DNA from: Gluconobacter cerinus
GTDB lineage: Bacteria > Pseudomonadota > Alphaproteobacteria > Acetobacterales > Acetobacteraceae
Assembly (NCBI RefSeq): GCF_002723935.1
Contig: NZ_BEWM01000005.1
Span: 186,001-250,000, forward strand
Direction of reading: 5' to 3'
Length of the DNA stretch: 64,000 bases
Part shown: piece after piece, positions 43,673-52,408 of the stretch
How positions within the stretch are numbered: position 1 is the stretch's first letter
Layout: each line of letters begins with the position of its first letter
Position numbers and translations under genes: made by a program
Notes under the pieces: generated by a model
Seen by the model: the letters and a program-made list of their open reading frames with translations, nothing else
What the model was told of the DNA's origin: nothing
The model's database searches: none

Positions 43673-44772
43673 AGGGGTGCCGTCTGGATGTTTGTTGACT
43701 GAATGGATGCCTGATGATCCGTCGTGCCGTTATCGGCAAGTGCGGAGGGTGGGACCAGAATGAAACGCTCTGCCGCCGGGCTTTTCAACCATGCTTCAAG
43801 GCGGTCGATTGCGACGGGTGTCAGCGGCCCCATCATCAACAGAATATGGGTGGGCTTGGCCCCGTCTGGGACTAGGGCTGCAAACTTTGCGTCAAGCGTT
43901 TTGGCATCTGTGTCACCATTGATCCACGTGGACGCTGTCATACCCCGGATATGACGGTCTTCCTGCGACGATCTGCTGATATATAGAAAGCCACGACTGG
44001 AAATCGTATCTGCCAGAGATTGAAATGCAGGCGTAGTTGCGTAGCCGTCTGCCGGTTGGCTGTCTCCGGCCTCGGCGGCATCGGTTAGACCTGTGGCCCC
44101 TTTAGCCTGCGAGAGGCACCAGTCCAGTTCCTGTCGGTCTTCCGCTTCCGAATTGCCATAGCCTAACGCATGAGGGCCTTCGTCAACCTGCTCTGGATGA
44201 GCGCTTTGCATGGGGAGTGTGACGTAAGTTTCGCGATGGGCCGCGTGTGCTCGAGACAGGACATCTGTCAGATTGCCAAGATAGGGCGAGACACCGACAG
44301 CAACGGGCTCGGGGATTCGGGAAAGGACGTCATATGTCATGGCGTCTGAATACCCGAAACCTTCGAGCACGATGGCCACAACGCTTTTGCCTGAAGCTGT
44401 AATTGTTGCCAGATCGGTATGGGTTATCTGCGCAATCGGGGGCGGCATTTCCGACGTTTTTATCGCTAACGCAGGTTGCACTGGTGAGACCGATGAATTT
44501 GCGTTGAGAGCGGCTTTGGAATTCTGATTTATCGGCGTCGCCGGGGGGGATGTCCTCTCACCGGAAGCAGTATTTTCTGGCGGGTGTGACGGTAGCGCCA
44601 GAGCAGTTTCGTTTTTTTTTGGTGGCACGTCAGCAGGTGTTTGATGCCGAAGCATCAGGGCTGCTGACGTGCCACCAACCAGGACGACACCCCAGAACAC
44701 GATCAGAAGACGCCCGATCACGGGAAGGCGGCTCCAGAGCCCAGAGCGGGATGAAGCGGGACGGTTCTGCAC
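43669..44772 (-). CDS. Divergent polysaccharide deacetylase family protein
   Basis: The product has 367 residues. An N-terminal membrane anchor (about 20-43, IGRLLIVFWGVVLVGGTSAA) is followed by a low-complexity Pro/Ser/Asn/Thr linker. The C-terminal domain has VVAIVLEGFGYSDAMTYDVL and LPMQSAHPEQVDEGPHALGY, the pattern of the divergent polysaccharide deacetylase family (Pfam Polysacc_deac_2). The family often sits between ctpA and rppH in alphaproteobacteria, as here. Activity on peptidoglycan or another polymer is expected but unproven. Confidence 0.85.
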   Translation of the reverse strand: MQNRPASSRSGLWSRLPVIGRLLIVFWGVVLVGGTSAALMLRHQTPADVPPKKNETALALPSHPPENTASGERTSPPATPINQNSKAALNANSSVSPVQPALAIKTSEMPPPIAQITHTDLATITASGKSVVAIVLEGFGYSDAMTYDVLSRIPEPVAVGVSPYLGNLTDVLSRAHAAHRETYVTLPMQSAHPEQVDEGPHALGYGNSEAEDRQELDWCLSQAKGATGLTDAAEAGDSQPADGYATTPAFQSLADTISSRGFLYISRSSQEDRHIRGMTASTWINGDTDAKTLDAKFAALVPDGAKPTHILLMMGPLTPVAIDRLEAWLKSPAAERFILVPPSALADNGTTDHQASIQSTNIQTAPL

Positions 44773-44802
44773 GGTCTGGGCTGTCCTGTGTCGTTCTACG
44801 GG

Positions 44803-46269
44803 TTAGTGCGTCGGCGCCGGTGCAGGGGCGGCCTTTTTGTCTGCTGGAGGCGCTTTGACTTCCGTGGCCTGCTCTACAGCCGGTGCAGGATTGGAAATTC
44901 CAGCCATGGCGTTCACGACCTTGATGGCCTGCTGCAGCTGGAAGTCCGTTGCAGGTTTGGTCAGATCAAATTTCGGCCAGTCTGCCGGCGGAGCTTTCGG
45001 AATAGACTTTGAGATCGGGGGCAGGTCAGTCCGAGGCGTTTCTGCTGTCCGGTTTCCACCAACATTGGTCAGAATGTGGGACAGGTCCGCTTCCCGATAA
45101 CCATAGGCGTCATCGTCCTTGGTTTCCGCAACGGGGATGTCAGGCGTGATGCCCAGTCCCTGAATGGAGCGGCCAGATGGCGTGTAATAACGCGCCGTTG
45201 TCAGGCGAACGGCACCCTGATCCCCAATAGGAATCAGCGTTTGGACAGACCCCTTGCCAAACGTCTTTTCACCCAGAATGACAGCCCGACGATGGTCTTT
45301 CAGTGCTCCGGCCACGATTTCACTGGCAGACGCAGAGCCACCATTGGTCAGAACGACAATCGGGAGGCCATTTGTGATGTCCGTGCCGCGCGCATCCCAG
45401 CGCTGGTTGTTTTCAGCATGCCGCCCGCGGATGGAGACGATTTCTCCCTCCTTGATGAAGTCATCAGAGACGGCAATAGCCTGATCGAGCTTGCCCCCCG
45501 GATTGGACCGCAGATCAAGGATGATACCTGTCAGCTTGTGGGCTGGACTCTTGGCAGCTTCAGCTTTCAGCTTGTCAAAAGCGGCATGCATTGCGCCTTC
45601 GAGATCATCGTCGAACTCTGTCAGGCGAATATAGGCAGTGCTGCCGTACAGAGCGGATCTTACGATCTGGACGTGAACGATTTCGCGCTTCATGTCGAAC
45701 GTGAGTGTCTTGCCCGTTTTCGGGCGAACCACCGTCAGGCTGATGGACGTTCCCGGATCGCCGCGCATCTTGCGAACAGCTTGATCGAGCGTCAGGCCAT
45801 CAATGCTTTTGTGATCCACCATCGTGATGAAATCACCAGTCTGGATACCAGCCCGTGCGGCGGGCGTGCCATCAATTGGAGACACAACACGCACATGGCC
45901 GGATTCAGCCTGAACCTGAAGGCCCAGACCGCCGAACTTGCCGGAAATCTCGGTCTGCATGTCCTTGAACTGGGCGGCGGTCATGTAAGACGAGTGGGGA
46001 TCGAGTTCACCAACCATACCGTCCAGGGCATTGTTGATGAGATCTTTGTCCGTCACGGGATGGACGTATTCGGCTTTCACGACATCCATGACCGTGCCGA
46101 GCAGGGTCAGGAGGCGAACGGTTTCAGCGCTGTTGTCGTGAGAGACGTCGCGAGCGATGGCGGCGGTGGGGAAACTGCCAGCGGACCCGACGAGACGCAG
46201 TGCGCCCGGTCCGACAGCCAGTCCGGCCAGAAAGGCGGTGCCCAGCAACAGGCCAGTACGGAACTTCAT
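44803..46269 (-). CDS. ctpA: C-terminal processing peptidase (S41 family)
   Basis: The product has 488 residues. A signal peptide or anchor occupies the first 35 residues. The PDZ domain (about 110-200) has FGGLGLQVQAESGHVRVVSP. The catalytic Ser314 lies in TNGGSASASEIVAGAL and Lys339 in GEKTFGKGSVQ, forming the Ser/Lys dyad. The end is Pro/Ala/Lys-rich. It is a periplasmic protease, usually acting on envelope proteins or their C-termini, and is located here between envC-like and the deacetylase. Confidence 0.93.
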   Translation of the reverse strand: MKFRTGLLLGTAFLAGLAVGPGALRLVGSAGSFPTAAIARDVSHDNSAETVRLLTLLGTVMDVVKAEYVHPVTDKDLINNALDGMVGELDPHSSYMTAAQFKDMQTEISGKFGGLGLQVQAESGHVRVVSPIDGTPAARAGIQTGDFITMVDHKSIDGLTLDQAVRKMRGDPGTSISLTVVRPKTGKTLTFDMKREIVHVQIVRSALYGSTAYIRLTEFDDDLEGAMHAAFDKLKAEAAKSPAHKLTGIILDLRSNPGGKLDQAIAVSDDFIKEGEIVSIRGRHAENNQRWDARGTDITNGLPIVVLTNGGSASASEIVAGALKDHRRAVILGEKTFGKGSVQTLIPIGDQGAVRLTTARYYTPSGRSIQGLGITPDIPVAETKDDDAYGYREADLSHILTNVGGNRTAETPRTDLPPISKSIPKAPPADWPKFDLTKPATDFQLQQAIKVVNAMAGISNPAPAVEQATEVKAPPADKKAAPAPAPTH

Positions 46270-46394
46270 GTGATCTCCATCCTCGGGAACGGGCGTGCTT
46301 CCGGCGTCTCTTGCAGTGTGTGAACTAGCGCGAAACGGGTTGCCGAAATGTTAAGACGTGATCTTACAGTGTCCTGCCCTGTCAGAAAACAGGG
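46270..46394 (-). other. Spacer between the envC-like gene and ctpA
   Basis: The 125-bp gap starts, right at the envC-like stop, with a 6-bp hairpin CCCTGT/ACAGGG (46377-46394 on the plus strand). There is no T run, so ctpA may be transcribed by read-through or from a promoter that I cannot define here. Confidence 0.4.
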
Positions 46395-47684
46395 TCACAG
46401 AAACGGAGCAGGGCTGACAATCTGGGCGCCGTGGCGCAACTGGACAAAGAGCAGCCCCTCAGCAGACGGCATTTGCCCAAGTGCGGCAGCTTTCCTGACA
46501 CTTTGCCCGCTGGATACACCCAGTGAGCCCAGACCAGAGAGAACAAAGCGGTAATTCTGTCCGCAATCCAGAATCAACATCTGTCCAAAAGAGCGGAACG
46601 GACCAGAAAAGACGATTCGGCCACTGCACGGAGCTTGAACGGATGCAGAAGGCACAGCGGCATAGGTGATGCCTGTTGACGGACCGGCTTCCGTATCCTG
46701 TCCCCACCGGACCGCAATACGCCCGGTGACAGGTGCATGGCCGCTCCCGGAAGAAACACCATTCCCGGCGGAAAGAGCTTTGACCTGAGCACGGGCTTTG
46801 CGCGCCTGTTCCATCTGATGGCTCTTTGCGAGCGCACGGGCTTCGGCTTCCAGTGTTGCTTTGGCCTGAGCTTCCTGCCGGGCGATTGCGTCGATTTCTG
46901 CGGAAAGGTCCGCTGACGCCTTCATGGCTTCGGCAACTGCGGATTTCGCACGGCGTGCAGCCTGGTCCGACACGTTTTCCTGCTTGGCCGCAATCCGGGT
47001 TCTGGCGGCCGCGATATCACGTTGATGAGTCTGTGACTGAAGGAGGCCATCGAGCTCTTTCTGGCGGGCTTCCAGAGTGGCCCCGATTTCCTGAAGCTCA
47101 TCTTCCTTCGCTTGCAGGTTTGCAGCCCGCTGCTGGGTTAGGCGGGAGAAACCTCCTAAAATGGAAAGTGCGGTAATGCTCTCAGTTGCAGTCGTCGGGG
47201 AGGCTAGCAGAGCAGCATCGGGCGCTATCGAGAGTCTCGCTGCAACGGGCAGGAGCGGTTGGAGCGCTTGGTTTTCGTGGGCGATATCCTGCCGCACGGT
47301 TGCTTGCCGACTGGTGAGATCTGCAATTTCGGTATTCAAAGCCGCGATACGGGAACGTGTCGTCTGTACCACGGTCTGGGCCGTATGGGTCTGAGCGGCC
47401 AATGCATCTTTGCGCGCGCTATCCTGCAGGGCCTTTTGCTGTGCGGTAACCGCGGCAGCCTGTCTGGCACGGAGTGTGGCGGCTTCCTGAGCCTGCTGTG
47501 TCTCAAGCGCTTTCCGGGCAGCCTGAGCTCGGGCCAGTGCTTGTTGTCCCGCGCTCAGGGCATGCGTCGGGTGGGCGTGGGCAGTGGTATGATGCCCATG
47601 AGGCGTGGACGCAGTCGCGGCCACCAGCAATGGCGAGAACGCCAAAACCAGTGGCAGAACGACGGCTGGGTCAGGCGTTTTCAA
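46395..47684 (-). CDS. EnvC-like murein hydrolase activator with a degenerate LytM domain
   Basis: The product has 429 residues; the start is TTG 47684, overlapping gpmI by 14 bases and followed by a signal peptide. Residues about 40-300 are a long Ala/Gln-rich coiled coil. The C-terminal domain has the LytM outline (ITYAAVPSASVQAPCSGRIV and GQMLILDCGQNYRFVLSGLG) but lacks the HXXXD and HXH zinc ligands of active M23 peptidases. That is expected for EnvC, which activates amidases rather than cutting. It should act in cell separation in the periplasm. The rare TTG start and coupling to gpmI suggest modest expression. Confidence 0.82.
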   Translation of the reverse strand: MKTPDPAVVLPLVLAFSPLLVAATASTPHGHHTTAHAHPTHALSAGQQALARAQAARKALETQQAQEAATLRARQAAAVTAQQKALQDSARKDALAAQTHTAQTVVQTTRSRIAALNTEIADLTSRQATVRQDIAHENQALQPLLPVAARLSIAPDAALLASPTTATESITALSILGGFSRLTQQRAANLQAKEDELQEIGATLEARQKELDGLLQSQTHQRDIAAARTRIAAKQENVSDQAARRAKSAVAEAMKASADLSAEIDAIARQEAQAKATLEAEARALAKSHQMEQARKARAQVKALSAGNGVSSGSGHAPVTGRIAVRWGQDTEAGPSTGITYAAVPSASVQAPCSGRIVFSGPFRSFGQMLILDCGQNYRFVLSGLGSLGVSSGQSVRKAAALGQMPSAEGLLFVQLRHGAQIVSPAPFL

Positions 47685-49209
47685 GCAGGGAGACGCCTGT
47701 CATCGCTGGGGGCTGAGCAAGACCCAGAAGTGCCAGAAGCGTCGGGGCCAGGTCTGCCAGACGTCCGTCGTGAATCGTTTTGCCGTCAGCATGGGCCAGA
47801 ATGACCGGAACGACGTTGAGGGTGTGGGCCGTATGGACGCCGCCCGTCTCCGGGTCGCGCATGGTTTCGCAGTTTCCGTGATCGGCGGTGACGATCAGTG
47901 TGCCACCTGCGCGGACAAGTGCGTCATTAATGCGGCCCAGCCCCTGATCTACGGTTTCGCAGGCCTTGATGGCAGCGGGCAGGGAGCCTGTGTGGCCAAC
48001 CATATCCGGGTTTGCGAAGTTCAGAATGATCATGTCGAAGCGGCCGGAATCAATGGCTTCTACGGCACGATCTGTCAGCTCAGGAGCGGACATTTCTGGT
48101 TGCAGGTCGTAGGTGGCGACCTTAGGAGACGGCACGAGAATGCGCTCTTCGCCCGGAAGCTGAACTTCACGACCGCCGTTAAGGAAGTAGGTGACGTGAG
48201 GGAATTTCTCAGTTTCGGCCATACGAAGCTGAGTCTTGTTAGACTTGGCCACGACCTCACCCAGAAGATCTTCCAAAGGAATTTTTGGGAACAGAACTGT
48301 CATGTAAGGCGACAAGTGATCCGAGTAACGCGTCATGCCGGTAATGGCGGCAAACTTGATGCGGTGCCCGCTGTCGTATCCATCAAAGTCCGGCGCCACG
48401 AGAACGTCCAGCAACTGACGGATACGATCGGCACGGAAATTACAGGAGAGAATGCCGTCGCCGTCTTTCATGCCACCATACTGTCCGAGTATGGTTGGAA
48501 GGACGAATTCGTCTCCCTTGTCCTCCGCGTAACTGGCTTCGAGTACAGAGAGGGCGTTATCTGCATGAGGGCCTTGACCATCACGGATCGCATCCACGGC
48601 CAGCTTGACGCGCTCCCAACGGCGATCGCGGTCCATGGCGTAGTAGCGGCCACTGATCGTGGCAATCTGTACGGTCTCTGGCAGATCTCGAAGGAGGGCT
48701 GAAATGAATTCCTCGCCGGAGCGTGGGGGAGTGTCACGGCCGTCGCTGAAAATGTGTAGAGCGACGGGCACTCCTGCTGCGCTGACGATTTTTGCGAGAG
48801 CCAGAATATGGTCTTGGTGTGCATGAACGCCACCGGGCGAGACGAGACCCATCAGATGGCAGGTTCCGCCTGAAACCTTCAGTGCATGAATATATTCTTT
48901 GAGGGCTGTATTTTCGGCGAGTGAGCCGTCACGAGCACTGCGGGAAATGCGAGGCAGTTCCTGCATTACGACGCGGCCTGCACCAATATTCAGGTGGCCG
49001 ACTTCGGAGTTTCCCATCTGGCCTTCAGGAAGCCCGACATCTTCTCCGCATGTTTTAAGAAAAGCATGCGGGTTATTCGCCCAAAGTCCGTCAAACGTTG
49101 GGGTGTTTGCCAGTCTTACCGCGTTATCGGAGTTTTCTTCACGCCAGCCGAACCCGTCCAGAATGACAAGCATGACGGGGCGGCGTGCAGAAGAAGCGGT
49201 ATGGGACAT
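47671..49209 (-). CDS. gpmI: 2,3-bisphosphoglycerate-independent phosphoglycerate mutase
   Basis: The product has 512 residues and interconverts 3- and 2-phosphoglycerate. The phosphorylated Ser68 is in EGQMGNSEVGHLNIGAG, and the metal-binding start VILDGFGW and the C-terminal VTADHGNCETMRD are present. It is the first gene of the block gpmI-envC-ctpA-deacetylase-rppH; the order is conserved in many alphaproteobacteria. Confidence 0.95.
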   Translation of the reverse strand: MSHTASSARRPVMLVILDGFGWREENSDNAVRLANTPTFDGLWANNPHAFLKTCGEDVGLPEGQMGNSEVGHLNIGAGRVVMQELPRISRSARDGSLAENTALKEYIHALKVSGGTCHLMGLVSPGGVHAHQDHILALAKIVSAAGVPVALHIFSDGRDTPPRSGEEFISALLRDLPETVQIATISGRYYAMDRDRRWERVKLAVDAIRDGQGPHADNALSVLEASYAEDKGDEFVLPTILGQYGGMKDGDGILSCNFRADRIRQLLDVLVAPDFDGYDSGHRIKFAAITGMTRYSDHLSPYMTVLFPKIPLEDLLGEVVAKSNKTQLRMAETEKFPHVTYFLNGGREVQLPGEERILVPSPKVATYDLQPEMSAPELTDRAVEAIDSGRFDMIILNFANPDMVGHTGSLPAAIKACETVDQGLGRINDALVRAGGTLIVTADHGNCETMRDPETGGVHTAHTLNVVPVILAHADGKTIHDGRLADLAPTLLALLGLAQPPAMTGVSLLENA

Positions 49210-49281
49210 GATTGGACTTCCTGTCTCGCATTAAGGAGGAAAAGACTGTCGGGCATTATGCCACTTCTCCTCCAGAATGCG

Positions 49282-49305
49282 AACGCCCGCCAGATGGCGG
49301 GCGTT
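49282..49305. terminator. GC-rich hairpin between gpmI and csbD
   Basis: AACGCCCGCCA (49282-49292) pairs with TGGCGGGCGTT (49295-49305). It probably ends csbD transcription (minus strand) upstream of gpmI; the T run is missing, so the call is moderate. Confidence 0.5.
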
Positions 49306-49332
49306 GCAGGTGACATGACAGTCGCGTGAGCG

Positions 49333-49524
49333 TCAGATCTTGTCGATGCCGCCTTTGACGGCGTCCTTGACGTCACCCTTGGCGGTCTGGGCCTGTCCCT
49401 TCAGATTTTGGACAACGCCTTCACCTTCAAGCTTTTCATCGTCGGTGACGCGACCAACTTCTTCCTTGATCTTGCCGACGACCTTGTTGGTGGCGCCTTT
49501 GATCTTGTCTTCAATGGAGCTCAT
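49333..49524 (-). CDS. CsbD family stress-response protein
   Basis: The product has 63 residues from ATG 49524, with AGGAGGT upstream. The CsbD pattern is clear: SIEDKIKGATNKVVGKIKEE, then EGEGVVQNLKGQAQTAKGDV. CsbD proteins are small, hydrophilic, abundant in stress; their function is not known. A GAAAC-N16-CGTT motif lies 34 nt upstream on the minus strand. A second, membrane-anchored CsbD-like protein is at 29146. Confidence 0.9.
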   Translation of the reverse strand: MSSIEDKIKGATNKVVGKIKEEVGRVTDDEKLEGEGVVQNLKGQAQTAKGDVKDAVKGGIDKI

Positions 49525-49558
49525 GACATTACCTCCTGAAACAGGGTTGCCGAACATA

Positions 49559-49583
49559 AACGGCTGGTGAGGCAGGAAGTTTC
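49559..49583 (-). promoter_or_regulatory. GAAAC-N16-CGTT promoter-like motif before csbD
   Basis: On the minus strand GAAAC (49583-49579) and CGTT (49562-49559) are 16 bases apart and end 34 nt before the csbD ATG. It is the third copy of the motif in the window, again before a small stress gene. Confidence 0.5.
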
Positions 49584-49671
49584 ATATCTTGCGCTCAGAT
49601 ATGCGTGACAAAGCGGCGTGCGGCTTCCATATATCCAAGACTGAAAACCTCAGATTTTCTGGAGATTGACC

Positions 49672-50091
49672 ATGACCCAAAGCTGCGGTCCCGTTTCGGG
49701 AACCAATGGCGGGGGGTGTGGCGTCGGCCTTACGCCGGAACAGCGCCGTATCCTGCTCGAGCATGGCACCGAATATCCCGGTTCCAGCCCGCTGAATGAT
49801 GAAAAGCGAGCGGGAATTTATGCCTGCGCAGGATGTGGGCGTGAACTTTTTTCATCCGCCACGAAATACGAGAGCGGAAGTGGCTGGCCGTCTTTTTTCG
49901 CGCCTTTGGAAAACGGTGTCGGGACGACGCAGGACGTCAGCCACGGAATGGTTCGGACGGAAGTGCACTGTGCGGGTTGTCACGGGCATCTGGGGCATGT
50001 TTTTCCTGATGGGCCACCGCCCACAGGGTTACGGTATTGCATGAACGGTCTGGCACTCGATTTTCGCCCGGCCGAAGGAGAAAAAGCATGA
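49672..50091 (+). CDS. msrB: Peptide-methionine (R)-S-oxide reductase
   Basis: The product has 139 residues from ATG 49672 (GGAG 7 bases upstream; a TTG 6 bases earlier is less likely). Zinc cysteine pairs are Cys52/Cys55 and Cys100/Cys103, and the catalytic Cys123 is in [24 protein letters not shown] is the substrate-site motif. It repairs oxidised methionine. The first 20 residues are Gly- and Cys-containing ([15 protein letters not shown]), an unusual short N-terminal extension. The stop overlaps the upp start. Confidence 0.93.
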   Translation: MTQSCGPVSGTNGGGCGVGLTPEQRRILLEHGTEYPGSSPLNDEKRAGIYACAGCGRELFSSATKYESGSGWPSFFAPLENGVGTTQDVSHGMVRTEVHCAGCHGHLGHVFPDGPPPTGLRYCMNGLALDFRPAEGEKA

Positions 50092-50726
50092 GTCAGGCGC
50101 TGCCGCCTATCGTTCTCGACCACCCGCTGGTGCGCCACAAGCTGACCCGTCTGCGTGATAAGAATACATCTACAGCAGGCTTTCGTCGGCTGACCCGTGA
50201 GCTCAGTCTGCTTCTGGCATACGAAGCGACGCGCGGGCTTTCTCTGGCGTCTCGCCATATTGAAGCCCCGAGCGGGCCAATGGAAGGTGAGGAACTGGAC
50301 GGCAAGAAGCTATGCTTCGTCTCCATTCTGCGCGCAGGAAACGGCCTTCTGGACGGAATGCTGGATCTGGTTCCGTCTGCGCGTGTGGGACATATTGGTC
50401 TGCGCCGCGACCATGAAACGCTGGAAGTCAGCGAATATTATTTCAATATGCCAAGCGACGTTCCGGGGCGGACATGTATTGTTCTGGACCCGATGCTTGC
50501 CACGGGACATTCCGCTGCGGCGGCTGTAGCGCGCGTCAAGGAAGCGGGTGCGATTTCACCTGTTTTCGCCTGTCTGCTCGCGGCTCCAGAAGGCATTGAT
50601 TACATGACGAAGCTGCATCCCGATGTGCAGATCGTAACGTGTTGTGTTGATCAGAAGCTTGATGAACACGGATATATCGTCCCCGGTCTGGGCGATGCTG
50701 GCGATCGTCTTTTCGGGACGCGCTAA
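50088..50726 (+). CDS. upp: Uracil phosphoribosyltransferase
   Basis: The product has 212 residues from ATG 50088, with AAGGAG upstream, overlapping the msrB stop (ATGA). The PRPP-binding loop is [16 protein letters not shown] and the uracil-site region is [18 protein letters not shown] at the C-terminus. It converts uracil and PRPP to UMP in pyrimidine salvage, thus linking to carAB nearby. Followed by a 13-bp hairpin. Confidence 0.95.
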   Translation: MSQALPPIVLDHPLVRHKLTRLRDKNTSTAGFRRLTRELSLLLAYEATRGLSLASRHIEAPSGPMEGEELDGKKLCFVSILRAGNGLLDGMLDLVPSARVGHIGLRRDHETLEVSEYYFNMPSDVPGRTCIVLDPMLATGHSAAAAVARVKEAGAISPVFACLLAAPEGIDYMTKLHPDVQIVTCCVDQKLDEHGYIVPGLGDAGDRLFGTR

Positions 50727-50736
50727 AAAGCCTCAA

Positions 50737-50768
50737 ATGTTCAGCACACGCGCTTGTGTGCTGAACAT
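50737..50768 (+). terminator. 13-bp perfect hairpin after upp
   Basis: ATGTTCAGCACAC (50737-50749) pairs with GTGTGCTGAACAT (50756-50768) around GCGCTT. There is no T run directly behind it, so this may be a rho-independent terminator of low efficiency or an mRNA end protector. Confidence 0.6.
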
Positions 50769-50821
50769 CCCGCCGTTTTGTGGCCGGTTATGCATCACCC
50801 CCGTTCAGGAGATGAAGTACC

Positions 50822-51109
50822 ATGACCGCTTACGCTATTTTCATTCGTGACAAATTGACCGACCCAGCCGAATTTGAGGCTTATTCAAATGGTGTTGGCG
50901 AGACCTTCAAGGGGCATCCGGCCAAAATTCTTGCTGCCTACGGAAAGCAGGAAAAGCTTGAAGGTATCGAGCCGGATGGTGTCGTTATTGTCGAATTTCC
51001 GGATATTGCTGCTGCCCGGGCCTGGTATGACAGCCCAGCCTATCAAACTGTCGCGAAGCATCGCTGGAAGGCCGCTTCTTACAACGTGGTGATTGTAGAA
51101 GGCGTCTGA
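50822..51109 (+). CDS. DUF1330 protein
   Basis: The product has 95 residues and begins MTAYAIFIRDKLTDPAEFEA. The DUF1330 pattern is visible in DGVVIVEFPDIAAARAWYDS followed by PAYQTVAKHRWKAASYNVVI. The fold is a ferredoxin-like dimeric alpha-beta barrel; no function is established. AGGAG lies before the ATG. A long hairpin follows the stop. Confidence 0.88.
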   Translation: MTAYAIFIRDKLTDPAEFEAYSNGVGETFKGHPAKILAAYGKQEKLEGIEPDGVVIVEFPDIAAARAWYDSPAYQTVAKHRWKAASYNVVIVEGV

Positions 51110-51132
51110 ATTTCGGAAATTAGGTTGCAGTT

Positions 51133-51173
51133 GCATTGTGTTCGACGCTGGAAGACCAGGTCGAACACAATGC
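51133..51173. terminator. Long hairpin between DUF1330 and ilvA
   Basis: GCATTGTGTTCGAC (51133-51146) pairs perfectly with GTCGAACACAATGC (51160-51173); inside, CTGG/CCAG forms an extra stem around AAGA. It lies between converging genes and probably stops both, although no T run is present on either side. Confidence 0.6.
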
Positions 51174-51181
51174 GTGCAGTT

Positions 51182-52408
51182 TCAGTCCCGTCGAACGATG
51201 TAATGACGGGCAAGATCGGTTTCGATCTGCGTGGCGTGCTGAGTGTCACGGGCTTCGATCATCACAACCAGCTCGGCTGTCTGAACTGACGGCGAGGCAA
51301 AAAGGCGATGATGGGACACTTCGATGATGTTTCCACCGTAGTTGCCAATACGCGCGGAAATGTCAGCCAGCATTCCGGGGCGGTCGGGAATTTGGAAGAT
51401 CAGGCGAAGAATTCTTCCGTCCCGGAGAAGGGATCGAAGGATCGTATTGGCCAGAATACGGGCATTGATGTTGCCACCCGACAAGGGAAGGGCAACCTTG
51501 CGGCCCTTGAACATCTCAGGGTTGGCCAGAACAGCAGCCAGACCAGTCGCGCCAGCGCCTTCGCAGACCTGCTTGGCTTTTTCCGCCAGCGTCGTGATGG
51601 CGCTTTCGACCTGAAGTTCGTTGACCACGAGAATTTTGGAAATCCGGTGACGAAATGCTCTGAGGCAATGATCGCCCAACTGCGTCACGGCAATGCCTTC
51701 AGCAATTGTCGAGCCGCCGAGAGTGGCGCCACCTTCTGTGGGAAATGCGGCTAGAGAGGCATAAGCCTCGACCTGCACGCCAATGATTTCCACATCGGGG
51801 CGAAGTGCAGCCATGACGGTTGCAAAACCACCGATCAGGCCACCACCGCCGACAGGGACAACGACCGTATCAATGTCGGGTGCATCTTCGAGAAGTTCGA
51901 GTGCAGCAGTCCCCTGACCTGCAATGACGGCAGGGTCATTGAACGGATGGACGAGGACCCGGCCTTCTTTATTCTGAATTTCTTCCGCCGTGACGCATGC
52001 AGAAGCAAAATCGTCGCCTGCGAGGACAACATTTGCTCCCCATGCCTGGGTCGCTGCAACTTTGGTTGCTGGCGTGAAGCGGGGCATGACGATCGTGGCA
52101 TCAATGCCAAGGAGGCTGGCCTGACGCGCTACACCCTGTGCGTGATTGCCTGCCGAGACTGTAATAACGCCGCGGGCGCGTTCCTCGGGCGTCAGGAGCG
52201 CCATTTTGTTGGCTGCTCCCCGTTCCTTGAACGAGCCGATAGCCTGAAGATTTTCAAGCTTGAGCGTAATTTCGGCACCTGTCAGGCGGGAAAGGGCCGG
52301 GCAGGCAATCGTCGGCGTGCGAACGACCGTGGACGCAATACGCTTCTGAGCGTTTTCAATGTCCAGGAGGGTCACAACAGGGGCGACGGACGTCAGGACG
52401 TCAGACAT
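51182..52408 (-). CDS. ilvA: Threonine ammonia-lyase with an ACT domain
   Basis: The product has 408 residues. The PLP lysine is in IGSFKERGAANKM, and the glycine loop is VVPVGGGGLIGG. A C-terminal ACT domain (about 330-405) begins LIFQIPDRPGMLADISARIG, as in the catabolic-like IlvA/TdcB group with one ACT domain. The enzyme makes 2-oxobutanoate from threonine, the first step to isoleucine. Its start overlaps the greA stop by one base. Confidence 0.92.
   Translation of the reverse strand: MSDVLTSVAPVVTLLDIENAQKRIASTVVRTPTIACPALSRLTGAEITLKLENLQAIGSFKERGAANKMALLTPEERARGVITVSAGNHAQGVARQASLLGIDATIVMPRFTPATKVAATQAWGANVVLAGDDFASACVTAEEIQNKEGRVLVHPFNDPAVIAGQGTAALELLEDAPDIDTVVVPVGGGGLIGGFATVMAALRPDVEIIGVQVEAYASLAAFPTEGGATLGGSTIAEGIAVTQLGDHCLRAFRHRISKILVVNELQVESAITTLAEKAKQVCEGAGATGLAAVLANPEMFKGRKVALPLSGGNINARILANTILRSLLRDGRILRLIFQIPDRPGMLADISARIGNYGGNIIEVSHHRLFASPSVQTAELVVMIEARDTQHATQIETDLARHYIVRRD

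Noticed and set aside
45076-46323. Open frame of 415 codons antisense to ctpA
   Set aside because: CtpA has full motifs on the other strand; the antisense frame has no family features.
46395-47684. Active M23 metallopeptidase
   Set aside because: HXXXD and HXH ligands are missing in the C-terminal domain.
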